Source: Urophycis tenuis (lineage: Eukaryota; Chordata; Actinopteri; Gadiformes; Phycidae). Taken from it: 64,000 nucleotides of DNA. Each line of letters opens with the position of its first letter. The first letter of the stretch is position 1. The translations under genes were made by a program, and so were the position numbers. The stretch is taken from assembly GCA_036785325.1 (NCBI GenBank), contig JAXIVH010000199.1, positions 202,001 through 266,000 of the forward strand. The letters are read 5' to 3'. Shown one piece after another: positions 19,401 to 29,363 of the stretch. The notes under the pieces are model-generated. The model was not told the DNA's origin. It saw only the letters and a list, made by a program, of their open reading frames with translations, and searched no databases.

Positions 19401-22400
19401 AAAAAAAGTAACTAAGTGACCTGTGAGTGTCATCTGTAATCAGTGAAGTTGTTTACTGAATTTTAAAAGTTACTATTGACCACTGAGTCCTGAAATGACA
19501 CCTTTAAACATTAAACATGTAATAACGTATATTATAAGTGTAAAACTTACTCAGTCAGAGTGAAACTTCTCCAGATTTTGTCAGGTGAATGGTGGGGAAG
19601 GAAGGCTGGAGGACAGAATTGGAGTTACTGTTCTTTATAAAGATTTATACAGACTAGTTTAAAACTTGAAAAGTTAAAATGTGATTGATTGGTGTGTTGA
19701 AGGTAATTCCATGCCTTTGGTGCAATCACAACAGTAACTAAATTCTGTCAAAGCCTCCTTAGTTGGGGAGATTTCACCTCATTTGCTGTAAAACTTAGCT
19801 TGAGTAAGTGACATGAGATTTTTAGCTGTAATAAGTTCCAGTGGTTAACATATTACTTTAAAATGTTATTAAGTTAATTTAGTGCAGAAGAAATAACTTA
19901 AAAAAATTAAAAAAAAGTAACTAAGTGACCTGTGAGTGTCATCTGTAATAAGTGAAGTTGTTTACTGAATTTTAAAAGTTACTATTGACCACTGAGTCCT
20001 GAAATGACACCTTTAAACATTAAACATGTAATAACGTATATTATAAGTGTAAAACTTACTCAGTCAGAGTGAAACTTCTCCAGATTTTGTCAGGTGAATG
20101 GTGGGGAAGGAAGGCTGGAGGACAGAATTGGAGTTACTGTTCTTTATAAGATTTATACATACTAGTTTAAAACTTGAAAAGTTAAAATGTGATTAATTGG
20201 TGTGTTGAAGGTAATTCCATGCCCTAGGTGCAATCAGAACAGTAACTAAATTCTGTCACAGCCTCCTTAGTTGGGGAGATTTCACCTCATTTGCTGTAAA
20301 ACTTAGCTTGAGTAAGTGACGTGAGATTTTTAGCTGTAATAAGTTCCAGTGGTTAAAATATTACTTTAAAATGTTATTAAGTTAATTTAGTGCAGAAGAA
20401 ATAACTTAAAAAATTTAAAAAGTAACTAAGTGACCTTTGAGTTTCATCTGTAATAAGTGAAGTTGTTTACTGAATTTTAAAAGTTACTATTGACCACTGA
20501 GTCCTGAAATGACACCTTTAAACATTAAACATGTAATAACGTATATTATAAGTGTAAAACTTACTCAGTCAGAGTGAAACTTCTCCAGATTTTGTCAGGT
20601 GAATGGTGGGGAAGGAAGGCTGGAGGACAGAATTGGAGTTACTGTTCTTTATAAGATTTATACATACTAGTTTAAAACTTGAAAAGTTAAAATGTGATTA
20701 ATTGGTTTGTTGAAGGTAATTCCATGCCTTTGGTGCAATCAGAACAGTAACTAAATTCTGTCACAGCCTCCTTAGTTGGGGAGATTTCACCTCATTTGCT
20801 GTAAAACTTAGCTTGAGTAAGTGACGTGAGATTTTTAGCTGTAATAAGTTCCAGTGGTTAAAATATTACTTTAAAATGTTATTAAGTTAATTTAGTGCAG
20901 AAGGAATAACTTAAAAAAAGTAACTAAGTGACCTGTGAGTGTCATCTGTAATCAGTGAAGTTGTTTACTGAATTTTAAAAGTTACTATTGACCACTGAGT
21001 CCTGAAATGACACCTTTAAACATTAAACATGTAATAACGTATATTATAAGTGTAAAACTTACTCAGTCAGAGTGAAACTTCTCCAGATTTTGTCAGGTGA
21101 ATGGTGGGGAAGGAAGGCCGGAGGACAGAATTGGAGTTGCTGTTCTTTATAAGATTTATACAGAGTAGTTTAAAACTTGAAAAGTTAAAATGTGATTAAT
21201 TGGTGTGTTGAAGGTAATTCCATGCCTTTGGTTCAATCAGAACAGTAACTAAATTCTGTCACAGCCTCCTTAGTTGGGGAGATTTCACCTCATTTGCTGT
21301 AAAACTTAGCTTGAGTAAGTGACATGAGATTTTTAGCTGTAATAAGTTCCAGTGGTTAACATATTACTTTAAAATGTTATTAAGTTAATTTAGTGCAGAA
21401 GAAATAACTTAAAAAATTAAAAAAAGTAACTAAGTGACCTGTGAGTGTCATCTGTAATAAGTGAAGTTGTTTACTGAATTTTAAAAGTTACTATTGACCA
21501 CTGAGTCCTGAAATGACACCTTTAAACATTAAACATGTAATAACGTATATTATAAGTGTAAACCTTACTCAGTCAGAGTGAAACTTCTCCAGATTTTGTC
21601 AGGTGAATGGTGGGGAAGGAAGGCTGGAGGACAGAATTGGAGTTACTGTTCTTTATAAGATTTATACAGACTAGTTTAAAACTTGAAAAGTTAAAATGTG
21701 ATTAATTGGTGTGTTGAAGGTAATTCCATGCCTTTGGTGCAATCAGAACAGTAACTAAATTCTGTCACAGCCTCCTTAGTTGGGGAGATTTCACCTCATT
21801 TACTGTAAAACTTAGCTTGAGTAAGTGACATGAGATTTTTAGCTGTAATAAGTTCCAGTGGTTAAAATATTACTTTAAAATGTTATTAAGTTAATTTAGT
21901 GCAGAAGAAATAACTTAAAAAATTAAAAAAAAGTAACTAAGTGACCTGTGAGTGTCATCTGTAATCAGTGAAGTTGTTTACTGAATTTTAAAAGTTACTA
22001 TTGACCACTGAGTCCTGAAATGACACCTTTAAACATTAAACATGTAATAACGTATATTATAAGTGTAAAACTTACTCAGTCAGAGTGAAACTTCTCCAGA
22101 TTTTGTCAGGTGAATGGTGGGGAAGGAAGGCTGGAGGACAGAATTGGAGTTACTGTTCTTTATAAGATTTATACATACTAGTTTAAAACTTGAAAAGTTA
22201 AAATGTGATTAATTAGTGTGTTGAAGGTAATTCCATGCCTTTGGTGCAATCAGAACAGTAACTAAATTCTGTCACAGCCTCCTTAGTTGGGGAGATTTCA
22301 CCTCATTTGCTGTAAAACTTAGCTTGAGTAAGTGACGTGAGATTTTTAGCTGTAATAAGTTCCAGTGGTTAAAATATTACTTTAAAATGTTATTAAGTTA

Positions 22401-22796
22401 ATTTAGTGCAGAAGAAATAACTTTAAAAAATTAAAAAAGTAACTAAGTGACCTTTGAGTGTCAACTGTAATCAGTGAAGTTGTTTACTGAATTTTAAAAG
22501 TTACTATTGACCACTGAGACCTGAAATGACACCTTTAAACATTAAACATGTAATAACATATATTATAAGTGTAAAACTTACTCAGTCAGAGTGAAAATTC
22601 TCCAGATTTTGTCAGGTGAATGGTGGGGAAGGAAGGCTGGAGGACAGAATTGGAGTTACTGTTCTTTATAAGATTTATACAGACTAGTTTAAAACTTGAA
22701 AAGTTAAAATGTGATTAATTGGTGTGTTGAAGGTAATTCCATGCCTTTGGTGCAATCAGAACAGTGACTAAATTCTGTCACAGCCTCCTTAGTTGG
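16412..22796. repeat. ~505 bp satellite array, left block (about 12 monomers)
   Basis: The word ttggggagatttcacctc recurs at spacings of 498-508 bp (near 16740, 17246, 17747, 18251, 18759, 19266, 19765, 20273, 20778, 21276, 21782, 22289). Each monomer appears to contain two related halves: cttgagtaagtgac..gctgtaataagttccag and aactaagtgacctgtgag..ctgtaatcagtgaag, about 130 bp apart. Monomer variants (gacgtgag or gacatgag, catactag or cagactag, cctttggtg or ccctaggtg) alternate, indicating higher-order structure. No coding potential is seen. Confidence 0.97.
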
Positions 22797-23131
22797 TGTT
22801 ACGAACCTGGCTCAAAGGTTTGCAACAAAGAAGGAGGAGTCCACACAACATAGGGCAATAACCATTTATTTTAACTAAACTAACTCAATGTAACTATAAT
22901 GAATGCTAGTTATCAGTGGTGTAAAGCAAGTGTATGTGTGAGTGGTAAAATAAGGAACAAACGCCAACACAGAGTTCTCATGCTGCCAGAACCAGAGTGA
23001 GAAGAGAGAGAGACTCAAAGATGGCCGCCCTATTTATAGCTCCACCCTCTCAAGGTGTAGCCAACCAGGTGACGGCCTGGAACATGCCAATAGGAAGAAG
23101 CATAAGAGAGGGTTAGTAGTAGGCCGTCACA
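22797..23131 (-). repeat. Gypsy 3' LTR
   Basis: Runs from tgttacgaacc to ggccgtcaca on the plus strand, so on the coding strand it begins TGTGACGG and ends CGTAACA. It differs from the other LTR by a 3 bp and a ~10 bp indel and scattered substitutions, so the insertion is not very recent. Confidence 0.9.
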
Positions 23132-23150
23132 TCCCCCCCCCCCCCCCACA
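23132..23150 (-). other. Polypurine tract
   Basis: On the minus strand a G-rich run (GTGGGG...GGGA) directly abuts the 3' LTR, the expected site of plus-strand priming in LTR retrotransposons. Confidence 0.8.
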
Positions 23151-23375
23151 ACGATAAGGGCCCAAAAGGGTACCTCAAATACGGCAGGAAAATCAAAAAA
23201 ATTAACACAATCATGTCAACACACTCAATCTGTTACCCACACCATCCAGTCCTTCAAACCACTCGCTCTATTCACTGCCCCTCAGCAACTTCTGGTACCT
23301 GGAAGAAGCAGTTTAAGAGATGGAAGCGAAAAGGAAAGCAGCTTTAAAAGGAAAATTTAGCATTTAAGACTGACT

Positions 23376-23801
23376 TTAAGAAGGTAATGCACGCGACAGA
23401 GCATCCGCCAAGACATTATCAGACCCCTTGATATGGCGAATGTCCAGATGGAATGGTTGAAGAAATAGACACCACCGCACAAGGCGCTGATTGGGGTTCT
23501 GTAATGAGTTCAAGAATGTCAGGGGGTTGTGATCAGTGTAAACCACCAGTGGTTTTCCCCCACCACTAACATGGACCTCAAAATGTATTAATGCCCAAGT
23601 CAGAGCCAAGGCCTCTTTTTCCACAATGGAATAATTCAACTGGTACGAGTTGAACTTCCTTGAAAAGAAACTCACAGGGTGATCAATGCCATCCGTACCA
23701 TTATGCAAGAGCACAGCTCCAGCCCCCAAATTGCTGGCATCTACCTGCAACTGAAATGGTTCACCAAGATGGGGAGCTGCCAAAACAGGAGCAGAAGACA
23801 T
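23376..23801 (-). pseudogene. Gypsy RNase H domain fragment
   Basis: The 141-residue frame carries the Ty3/gypsy RNase H signature: FQLQVDASNLGAGAVL (first Asp), EKEALALTWAL (Glu), VYTDHNPLTFL (Asp) and DNVLADALSR (last Asp). The catalytic residues are intact. Upstream, where the reverse transcriptase should lie, the sequence jumps at about 23803 to a T-rich run and unrelated DNA, so only the tail of pol remains. Confidence 0.9.
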
Positions 23802-23802
23802 C

Positions 23803-24235
23803 AGATTTTTTTTTTTTTTTTTTTTCCAGTGAACCCCGTTTTATGCAACGTTAGCTTTAATAGTTGTAGATGTCAACATACTGCTCTACTGGGTGAAAAG
23901 AAAAGCCTTCATTGATATGACAAGAAAATACACAATTATTTTGTCCCAGAAAACAGTGCAAAGGAACGGAATCTTTCATTAATAGGTAGTGCCTTGCAGA
24001 CATCATTAGTGATCATAGGTGACCTGTTACACAAGGGGTTACATTCAATATGGTCATACGTGAAACAATAATGGCCCAAGAAATTATTGGAAAACAACAA
24101 ATATGATTAAACATACCGAATAAGTGAATGGGCCAACTATCAACCCAATGGGACAAATTATATTGATGGTAGACGTCCTGGTTAGAAATCCATTTTCACT
24201 ATTATTATTTGTAAGACCATGATGAACATCGATGA
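23803..24235. other. T-rich junction and unclassified gypsy-internal DNA
   Basis: A run of about 22 T at 23805-23826 marks the break in pol. The sequence that follows up to the LINE has no recognisable coding region on either strand. Confidence 0.4.
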
Positions 24236-24424
24236 ACCTTCCGGTTCCGGCGCCGCAGCGAGTGGCAGCCCGACACAGCAGCTCCCGATCTTTTTCCTTT
24301 TTTCTTAGATTAAAGTTTTTTTAAAAACTTTAATCTATATAGTACTTTAGAACTGTAGCACTAGGCTTTAGAAACATGTTTTAGGTTATATGAGGGCTCT
24401 TAAACGGGTCGAACAATAACTAGT

Positions 24425-27400
24425 ATGTGCAGGGCGATCGCCACGATCGCTAAACAACAACAACAACAACAATGGACTGGCGCCTACTCGCGGGACGAGC
24501 TCCTTCAGCTCCGGGATCGACCAGCGGTGTGCCCGAGGGGGATCCCGAAAGAGCTGAGGATAAAGCGGCGTGGGACCAGAGCAGGAGCCATGGTGAGGAA
24601 CAAGAGGATGGAGAGGAAGTGGAGATATAAGCCCCGTCTTCCCTCGGTTATCATGGGTAATGTTCGCTCACTGCCCAACAAGATGGACGAACTATCAGCC
24701 CTCACTACCGGACAGCGCGAGTACCGGGAATGTAGTGTGTTGTGCCTGACGGAGACATGGCTGAACGGGAACATACCAGACTGCTCAGTGGAACTAGCCG
24801 GCTTCACGCTAGTTCGGGCGGACAGGAACAAACAGAGCGGTAAGAAGTCGGGTGGCGGACTTGCCGTCTTTGTTAATTCCAAATGGTGCAACCCGGGACA
24901 TGTTACCACGAAGGTAATCACGTGCACGCCCGACGTCGAGTTGTTAGCGGTGGGACTGAGACCGTACTATCTGCCCCGTGAGTTTTCGGCAGCCATTGTT
25001 GTTATTGTTTACACTCCACCATCGGCCGTAGCGGCGCGGGCTTGTGACGTCATTCATTCTTCCGTCGCAGACCTGCAGACTAGACATCCCAACGCCCTTA
25101 TTATAGTAAACGGAGACTTTAATCATGTAAATATATCAAAGACACTGACTGACTTCACCCAGTATGTAACCTGCAGCACCAGAGGAGATAAGACCCTGGA
25201 CTTACTGTATGCCAATGCTAAGGGAGCATACAGTGCAACAGCCCTCCCCCCCCTGGGCAAATCAGATCACTGCTTGATCCTACTGTCTCCTACATATAAG
25301 CCTCAGGTTAGGAGACAGCCCATTACCACCAGGACTGTACAGCAGTGGTCTGAGGAGGCTGAAGAGGCCCTGAGGGAGTGCTACAGGACAACAGACTGGA
25401 GGATGTTTCAGGAGGACTATGGTGATGACATTGAGGGTCTCACTCAGTGCGTCACAGACTATATAAAGTTCTGTGAGGAGAGTGTTGTCCCCACCAAGAA
25501 GGTCCGTTGCTTCCCTAACAGCAAACCCTGGATCAACAGGGACATCAAAGTCCTGTTGAACCGTAAGAGGAGAGCCTTCATGGTAGGAGACAATGAGGAC
25601 ACACAGAGGGAGATACAAAGAGAGCTGAGGAGGGAACTGAGGAGAGCTAAGGCCTGCTATAAAAGCAGGATTGAGGACAAGCTGCAGCAGAACTACTCCC
25701 GAGAGGTGTGGGCAGGGGTGAAAACCATCACCGGCATGAAAACTGCCGGAGGATCACAGGAGGGGACAAAGGAATGGGCAGATGAGTTAAACCTGTTTTT
25801 CAACAGATTTGACTCACCAACGGGGGCCAGACCCTCAACTCCCCTTCCCCCCTCCTGCCCTACTCATCTCCCTGCTGGACCACCAGATCCGGGCATGGCA
25901 GCTTCAGCTTCTGCACCTCCCCTCCCTGCACCACCCTCCCTCTCTCTCCCGTTCCACACTCACAGGGAGGCTGGACCAATGTCCGGCCCAGAGGACAGTC
26001 ACCCCCTCGCCACACCGCAGACTACACCTGTGACCCCGGAAATAACAACCCCAACCATCAGCACCAGCCACGTGAGACGGCAGCTCACGAGGATCAGGCC
26101 TAACAAGGCCAGAGGACCCGATGACATCAGCCCGAGGGTGCTCAAGATCTGCGCGGAGCAGCTGGCAGGAGTGTTCACGCACCTCTTCGGCCTCTCCCTG
26201 AGGCTGAAAAAGGTACCAACTCTATGGAAGACTTCCTGCGTAGTCCCTGTGCCGAAGAAGGGTCGTCCCAACGCTCCAGGGGACTTCAGACCTGTGGCAC
26301 TGACGTCACACGTCATGAAGACCTTTGAGAGATTGGTTCTGGACCATCTCAAGCCCAGGGTGCGTGACTGCCTGGACCCATTGCAGTTTGCGTACCAGAC
26401 CCACATCGGCGTGGAGGATGCCATCATCTACCTGCTTCACAGAGCTTACACACACCTGGAGAGGCCACAGAGCATGGTGAGAATCATGTTCTTCGACTTC
26501 TCCAGTGCTTTTGACACCGTCCAGCCAGACCGGCTGGCTGAGAAGCTCCTGGTGATGCAGGTCGATCCTGACATGGTGGCATGGATTACGGACTACCTCA
26601 CGGACAGACCGCAGTATGTCAGGCTGCGACACTGCTTGTCAGACATGGTGACTAGCAACACCGGCACACCCCAGGGAACTGTACTTTCACCATTCCTGTT
26701 CACCCTCTACACCTCAGATTTCTGCTATAACTCCCGAACATGCCACCTGCAGAAGTTCTCGGACGACTCCTCCATTGTTGGATGCATCACAGACAACGAG
26801 GAGGAGGAGTACAGGGAACTGGTGAGGAACTTTGTGGGATGGTGTGATGGGAACCACCTCCAGCTCAACACAGGGAAAACCAAGGAGCTGGTGGTGGACT
26901 TTAGACGCAGGAAGTGTCCCCCATTACCGGTTTCCATAAAGGGGGAAGAGGTGGAGATGGTGGACACCTGCAAGTTCCTTGGGGTGCACCTAAACAACAA
27001 ACTGGACTGGTCTGATAATACCGAGGCCCTCTACAGGAAGGGACAGAGCAGGCTGTTCTTCCTGAGGAGGCTCAGATCCTTCAATGTGTGCACTAGGCTG
27101 CTACGGATGTTCTACCAGTCTGTGGTAGCCAGTGTCACCTTCTTCGCCGTCGTGTGCTGGGGAGGAGGCATCGGGTGTGGTGGGGCAAGTAAGCTGAACA
27201 AGCTGGTGAGGAAGGCGAGCTCCGTGGTGGGGATGAAGCTGGACTGTGTGGAGGCGGTGACAGAGAGGAGGATGAGGGGAAAGCTGCAGGCGATCCTGGA
27301 CAACCCCTCTCACCCTCTCTACGCCGAGCTGAGGCAACTCAGGAGCACGTTCAGCCATAGGCTCACTCAGCCACGTGCTTCAAAGCGCTTGGGGGGCTCT

Positions 27401-27481
27401 TTCATCCCATCAGCTATCAGGCTCTACAATACCTCAACCACCCGCTCCCAACGTCTCGGAAGCGCCAGCACCACCAGATAA
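24425..27481 (+). CDS. LINE ORF2: AP endonuclease plus reverse transcriptase
   Basis: One uninterrupted 1018-residue frame. The AP-type endonuclease runs from about residue 77 (MGNVRSLPNKMDEL, then LTETWLN and GDFNH) to KSDHCLI near 280. The reverse transcriptase has IRPNKARGPDDIS (about 557), FFDFSSAFDTVQ (about 688), GTPQGTVLSPFLF (about 745) and KFSDDSSI (about 777, the YxDD box as FSDD). The C-terminal tail continues to about 1000 with the VCWGGG region. The ATG at 24425 starts with a poly-Gln stretch; the downstream Met near residue 56 is a possible alternative start. No separate ORF1 was found upstream, so the element may be 5' truncated. A nicking and target-primed reverse transcription role is established for the family. 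Confidence 0.85.
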   Translation: MCRAIATIAKQQQQQQWTGAYSRDELLQLRDRPAVCPRGIPKELRIKRRGTRAGAMVRNKRMERKWRYKPRLPSVIMGNVRSLPNKMDELSALTTGQREYRECSVLCLTETWLNGNIPDCSVELAGFTLVRADRNKQSGKKSGGGLAVFVNSKWCNPGHVTTKVITCTPDVELLAVGLRPYYLPREFSAAIVVIVYTPPSAVAARACDVIHSSVADLQTRHPNALIIVNGDFNHVNISKTLTDFTQYVTCSTRGDKTLDLLYANAKGAYSATALPPLGKSDHCLILLSPTYKPQVRRQPITTRTVQQWSEEAEEALRECYRTTDWRMFQEDYGDDIEGLTQCVTDYIKFCEESVVPTKKVRCFPNSKPWINRDIKVLLNRKRRAFMVGDNEDTQREIQRELRRELRRAKACYKSRIEDKLQQNYSREVWAGVKTITGMKTAGGSQEGTKEWADELNLFFNRFDSPTGARPSTPLPPSCPTHLPAGPPDPGMAASASAPPLPAPPSLSLPFHTHREAGPMSGPEDSHPLATPQTTPVTPEITTPTISTSHVRRQLTRIRPNKARGPDDISPRVLKICAEQLAGVFTHLFGLSLRLKKVPTLWKTSCVVPVPKKGRPNAPGDFRPVALTSHVMKTFERLVLDHLKPRVRDCLDPLQFAYQTHIGVEDAIIYLLHRAYTHLERPQSMVRIMFFDFSSAFDTVQPDRLAEKLLVMQVDPDMVAWITDYLTDRPQYVRLRHCLSDMVTSNTGTPQGTVLSPFLFTLYTSDFCYNSRTCHLQKFSDDSSIVGCITDNEEEEYRELVRNFVGWCDGNHLQLNTGKTKELVVDFRRRKCPPLPVSIKGEEVEMVDTCKFLGVHLNNKLDWSDNTEALYRKGQSRLFFLRRLRSFNVCTRLLRMFYQSVVASVTFFAVVCWGGGIGCGGASKLNKLVRKASSVVGMKLDCVEAVTERRMRGKLQAILDNPSHPLYAELRQLRSTFSHRLTQPRASKRLGGSFIPSAIRLYNTSTTRSQRLGSASTTR

Positions 27482-27580
27482 TGGATTTGTATAACACACC
27501 ACACACCCCAGACTGTTTTCTAGCCATTCTCATCTTATGTCTGTTCATCTCACTAATAACCACTGCCCATCTGTCATCTT

Positions 27581-28140
27581 TCATTGTGTGCACCAGGCTT
27601 CCACGGATGGTCTACCAGTCTGCGGTGGCCAGTGTCACCTCTTCACTGCCGTGTGCTGGGGAGGAAGCTTTGGGAGCGGTGGTGCCAGGAAGCTGTACAA
27701 GCCGGGGAGGAAGGCGAGCCCTGCAGTGGGGATGAAGCTGGATGGTGTGGAGGCGGCGACAGTGAGGAAGACGAGGGGAATGCTGCTGGCGACCCGGACC
27801 TACCCTCTCAGCCTCACTGTGCTGAACTGAAGCAACTGAAGCAACTCAGGAACACGTTCAGCCACATGCTCACTCAGCCAAGTGCCTCAAAGTGCTTGGG
27901 TGCTCCTTCATCCCACCAACCATCAGGCTCAGGAAGCTCCAACACCACCAGACAAATGGAATGGACTGAACTTTCATTCACATACACCACACCACACACC
28001 TTGGACTGTGACCCAGCCGTTGTTATTCCAGGACCATTCATATATTGTACCTGGAATACCTGTATAAATTTGCACATCTTGCACCTTGCACTTCCGCATA
28101 CTTGCACTATTTTATCTACTTGCACTATTTGATCTATCTT
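27581..28140 (+). pseudogene. Tandem partial duplicate of the LINE 3' coding region
   Basis: Sequence from cattgtgtgcaccaggct onward repeats, with frameshifts and many substitutions, the ORF segment at 27081-27480, including the VCWGG region and the final cacc-rich end (ccaacaccaccagaca). It lies between the ORF stop and the 3' UTR. It is noncoding now. Confidence 0.75.
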
Positions 28141-28365
28141 GCATTTTGCACCACAAACTGCTATCTAGGACACTAGTATGCATACGGGTCCTCTCGTCAC
28201 CGACCTGACTTAAGAGCGCGTATTTAATCTAATCTATTGTTTTTTATTGTGTATAGAATTTAGCCAGGCTCTTTACTGCTCATCTATCCCCTGCACTGCT
28301 GGTCTCTGCGAATTTCTCCTACGGGGGATTAATAAAGAAATATCTTATCTTATCTTATCTTAACA

Positions 28366-29014
28366 TGTGTTCGTCATGGTTTTACACAACGCAGCCATCG
28401 TCTGGATGGCACGCACTCATGGGGTCTTCTTAGCCACGCCCCTTCTGTGTGACCACCGTGGTACCTTATTTTGGGAGGAAAAAAAAGCCAATGGCGAGAG
28501 ATCTTTGGATCCCGCTTGAATCATGCCATAAATTGCACAAATGTTTGTCAGTTCTATATTATTCTATTATATCATATTTGTCATGCAAAAGCGCACTACG
28601 TCTCTCATTTCGCACGATATGTACCTTACGTGATAGCCAGCGACTTACCTAGACAGTCATGGAGGTGTACCCTCAGCAAAATGCTCTGGCCACACTACTG
28701 CACAAAAAAAATAAACTAAAACAACAAACACCGAATCCAGAGATGGATATCGTTCTAATACCTACTAGGAAAGGAGTTCCACAAACAAGGCTAGTTTTAA
28801 ATTTGCAGACCAGGGCAACACAAAATGAAAAGCAGTTTCTCAGTGCAGGTAGCTACAACCTTACCGGCAGGATCAACTGGGAGCCCTGAACCTCAAATCA
28901 CCCTACTCTGACATGCTTAGACTACCATCCCTGTGTGTAAGACTCTCCAATACCATGCATTTCAGCCTACAGCTGCCAAACACTAACAAGTATCATACAA
29001 ACAGAGGATCCAAG
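28366..29014. other. Unclassified gypsy-internal DNA 5' of the nested LINE
   Basis: By position this should be the leader and gag region of the minus-strand gypsy element, but no gag frame is visible on either strand. The few short frames show no recognisable motif. Confidence 0.4.
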
Positions 29015-29032
29015 ATCCCGGACGAGCCCCCA
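29015..29032 (-). other. Primer-binding site complementary to tRNA-Pro
   Basis: The minus strand reads TGGGGGCTCGTCCGGGAT, 2 nt from the 5' LTR. This 18-mer is the classical tRNA-Pro primer-binding sequence known from several retroviruses and LTR elements, so the element primes (or primed) with tRNA-Pro. Confidence 0.9.
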
Positions 29033-29034
29033 TT

Positions 29035-29363
29035 TGTTACGAACCTGGCTCAAAGGTTTGCAACAAAGAAGGAGGAGTCCACACAACAACATAGGGCAAT
29101 AACCATTTATTTTAACTAAACTAACTTAATGAATGCTAGTTATCAGTGGTGTAAAGCAAGTGTATGTGTGAGTGGTAAAATAAGGAACAAACGCCAACAC
29201 AGAGTTCCCATGCTGCCAGAACCAGATTGAGAAGATGGAGAGAGACTCAAAGATGGCCGCCCTATTTATAGCTCCACCCTCTCAAGGTGTAGCCAACCAG
29301 GTGACGGCCTGGAACATGCCAATAGGAAGAAGCATAAGAGAGGGTTAGAAGTAGGCTGTCACG
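29035..29363 (-). repeat. Gypsy 5' LTR
   Basis: A direct copy of 22797-23131 with small indels. The outermost base differs from the other LTR (cacg versus caca), leaving a 4 or 5 bp target duplication (TTGG or GTTGG) against the satellite. Confidence 0.9.

Larger units (their letters stand above)
24236..28365 (+). mobile_element. L2/CR1-group LINE nested in the gypsy element
   Basis: A GC-rich 5' region (from about cttccggttccggcgccg) precedes a long ORF, and the 3' end is ggggattaataaagaaat followed by an ATCTT-type microsatellite tail (atcttatcttatctta), as in fish L2-type LINEs. The exact ends and target duplication could not be fixed. Confidence 0.8.
22797..29363 (-). mobile_element. Ty3/gypsy LTR retrotransposon, internally deleted, with a nested LINE
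   Basis: Two ~330 bp LTRs (22797-23131 and 29035-29363) in direct orientation flank an RNase H remnant, a polypurine tract and a primer-binding site, all placed for minus-strand transcription. The insertion splits a satellite monomer and duplicates (G)TTGG at both sides. Gag, protease, integrase and most of the reverse transcriptase are missing. A separate L2-type LINE (about 24236-28365) lies inside in the opposite orientation. Confidence 0.88.
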
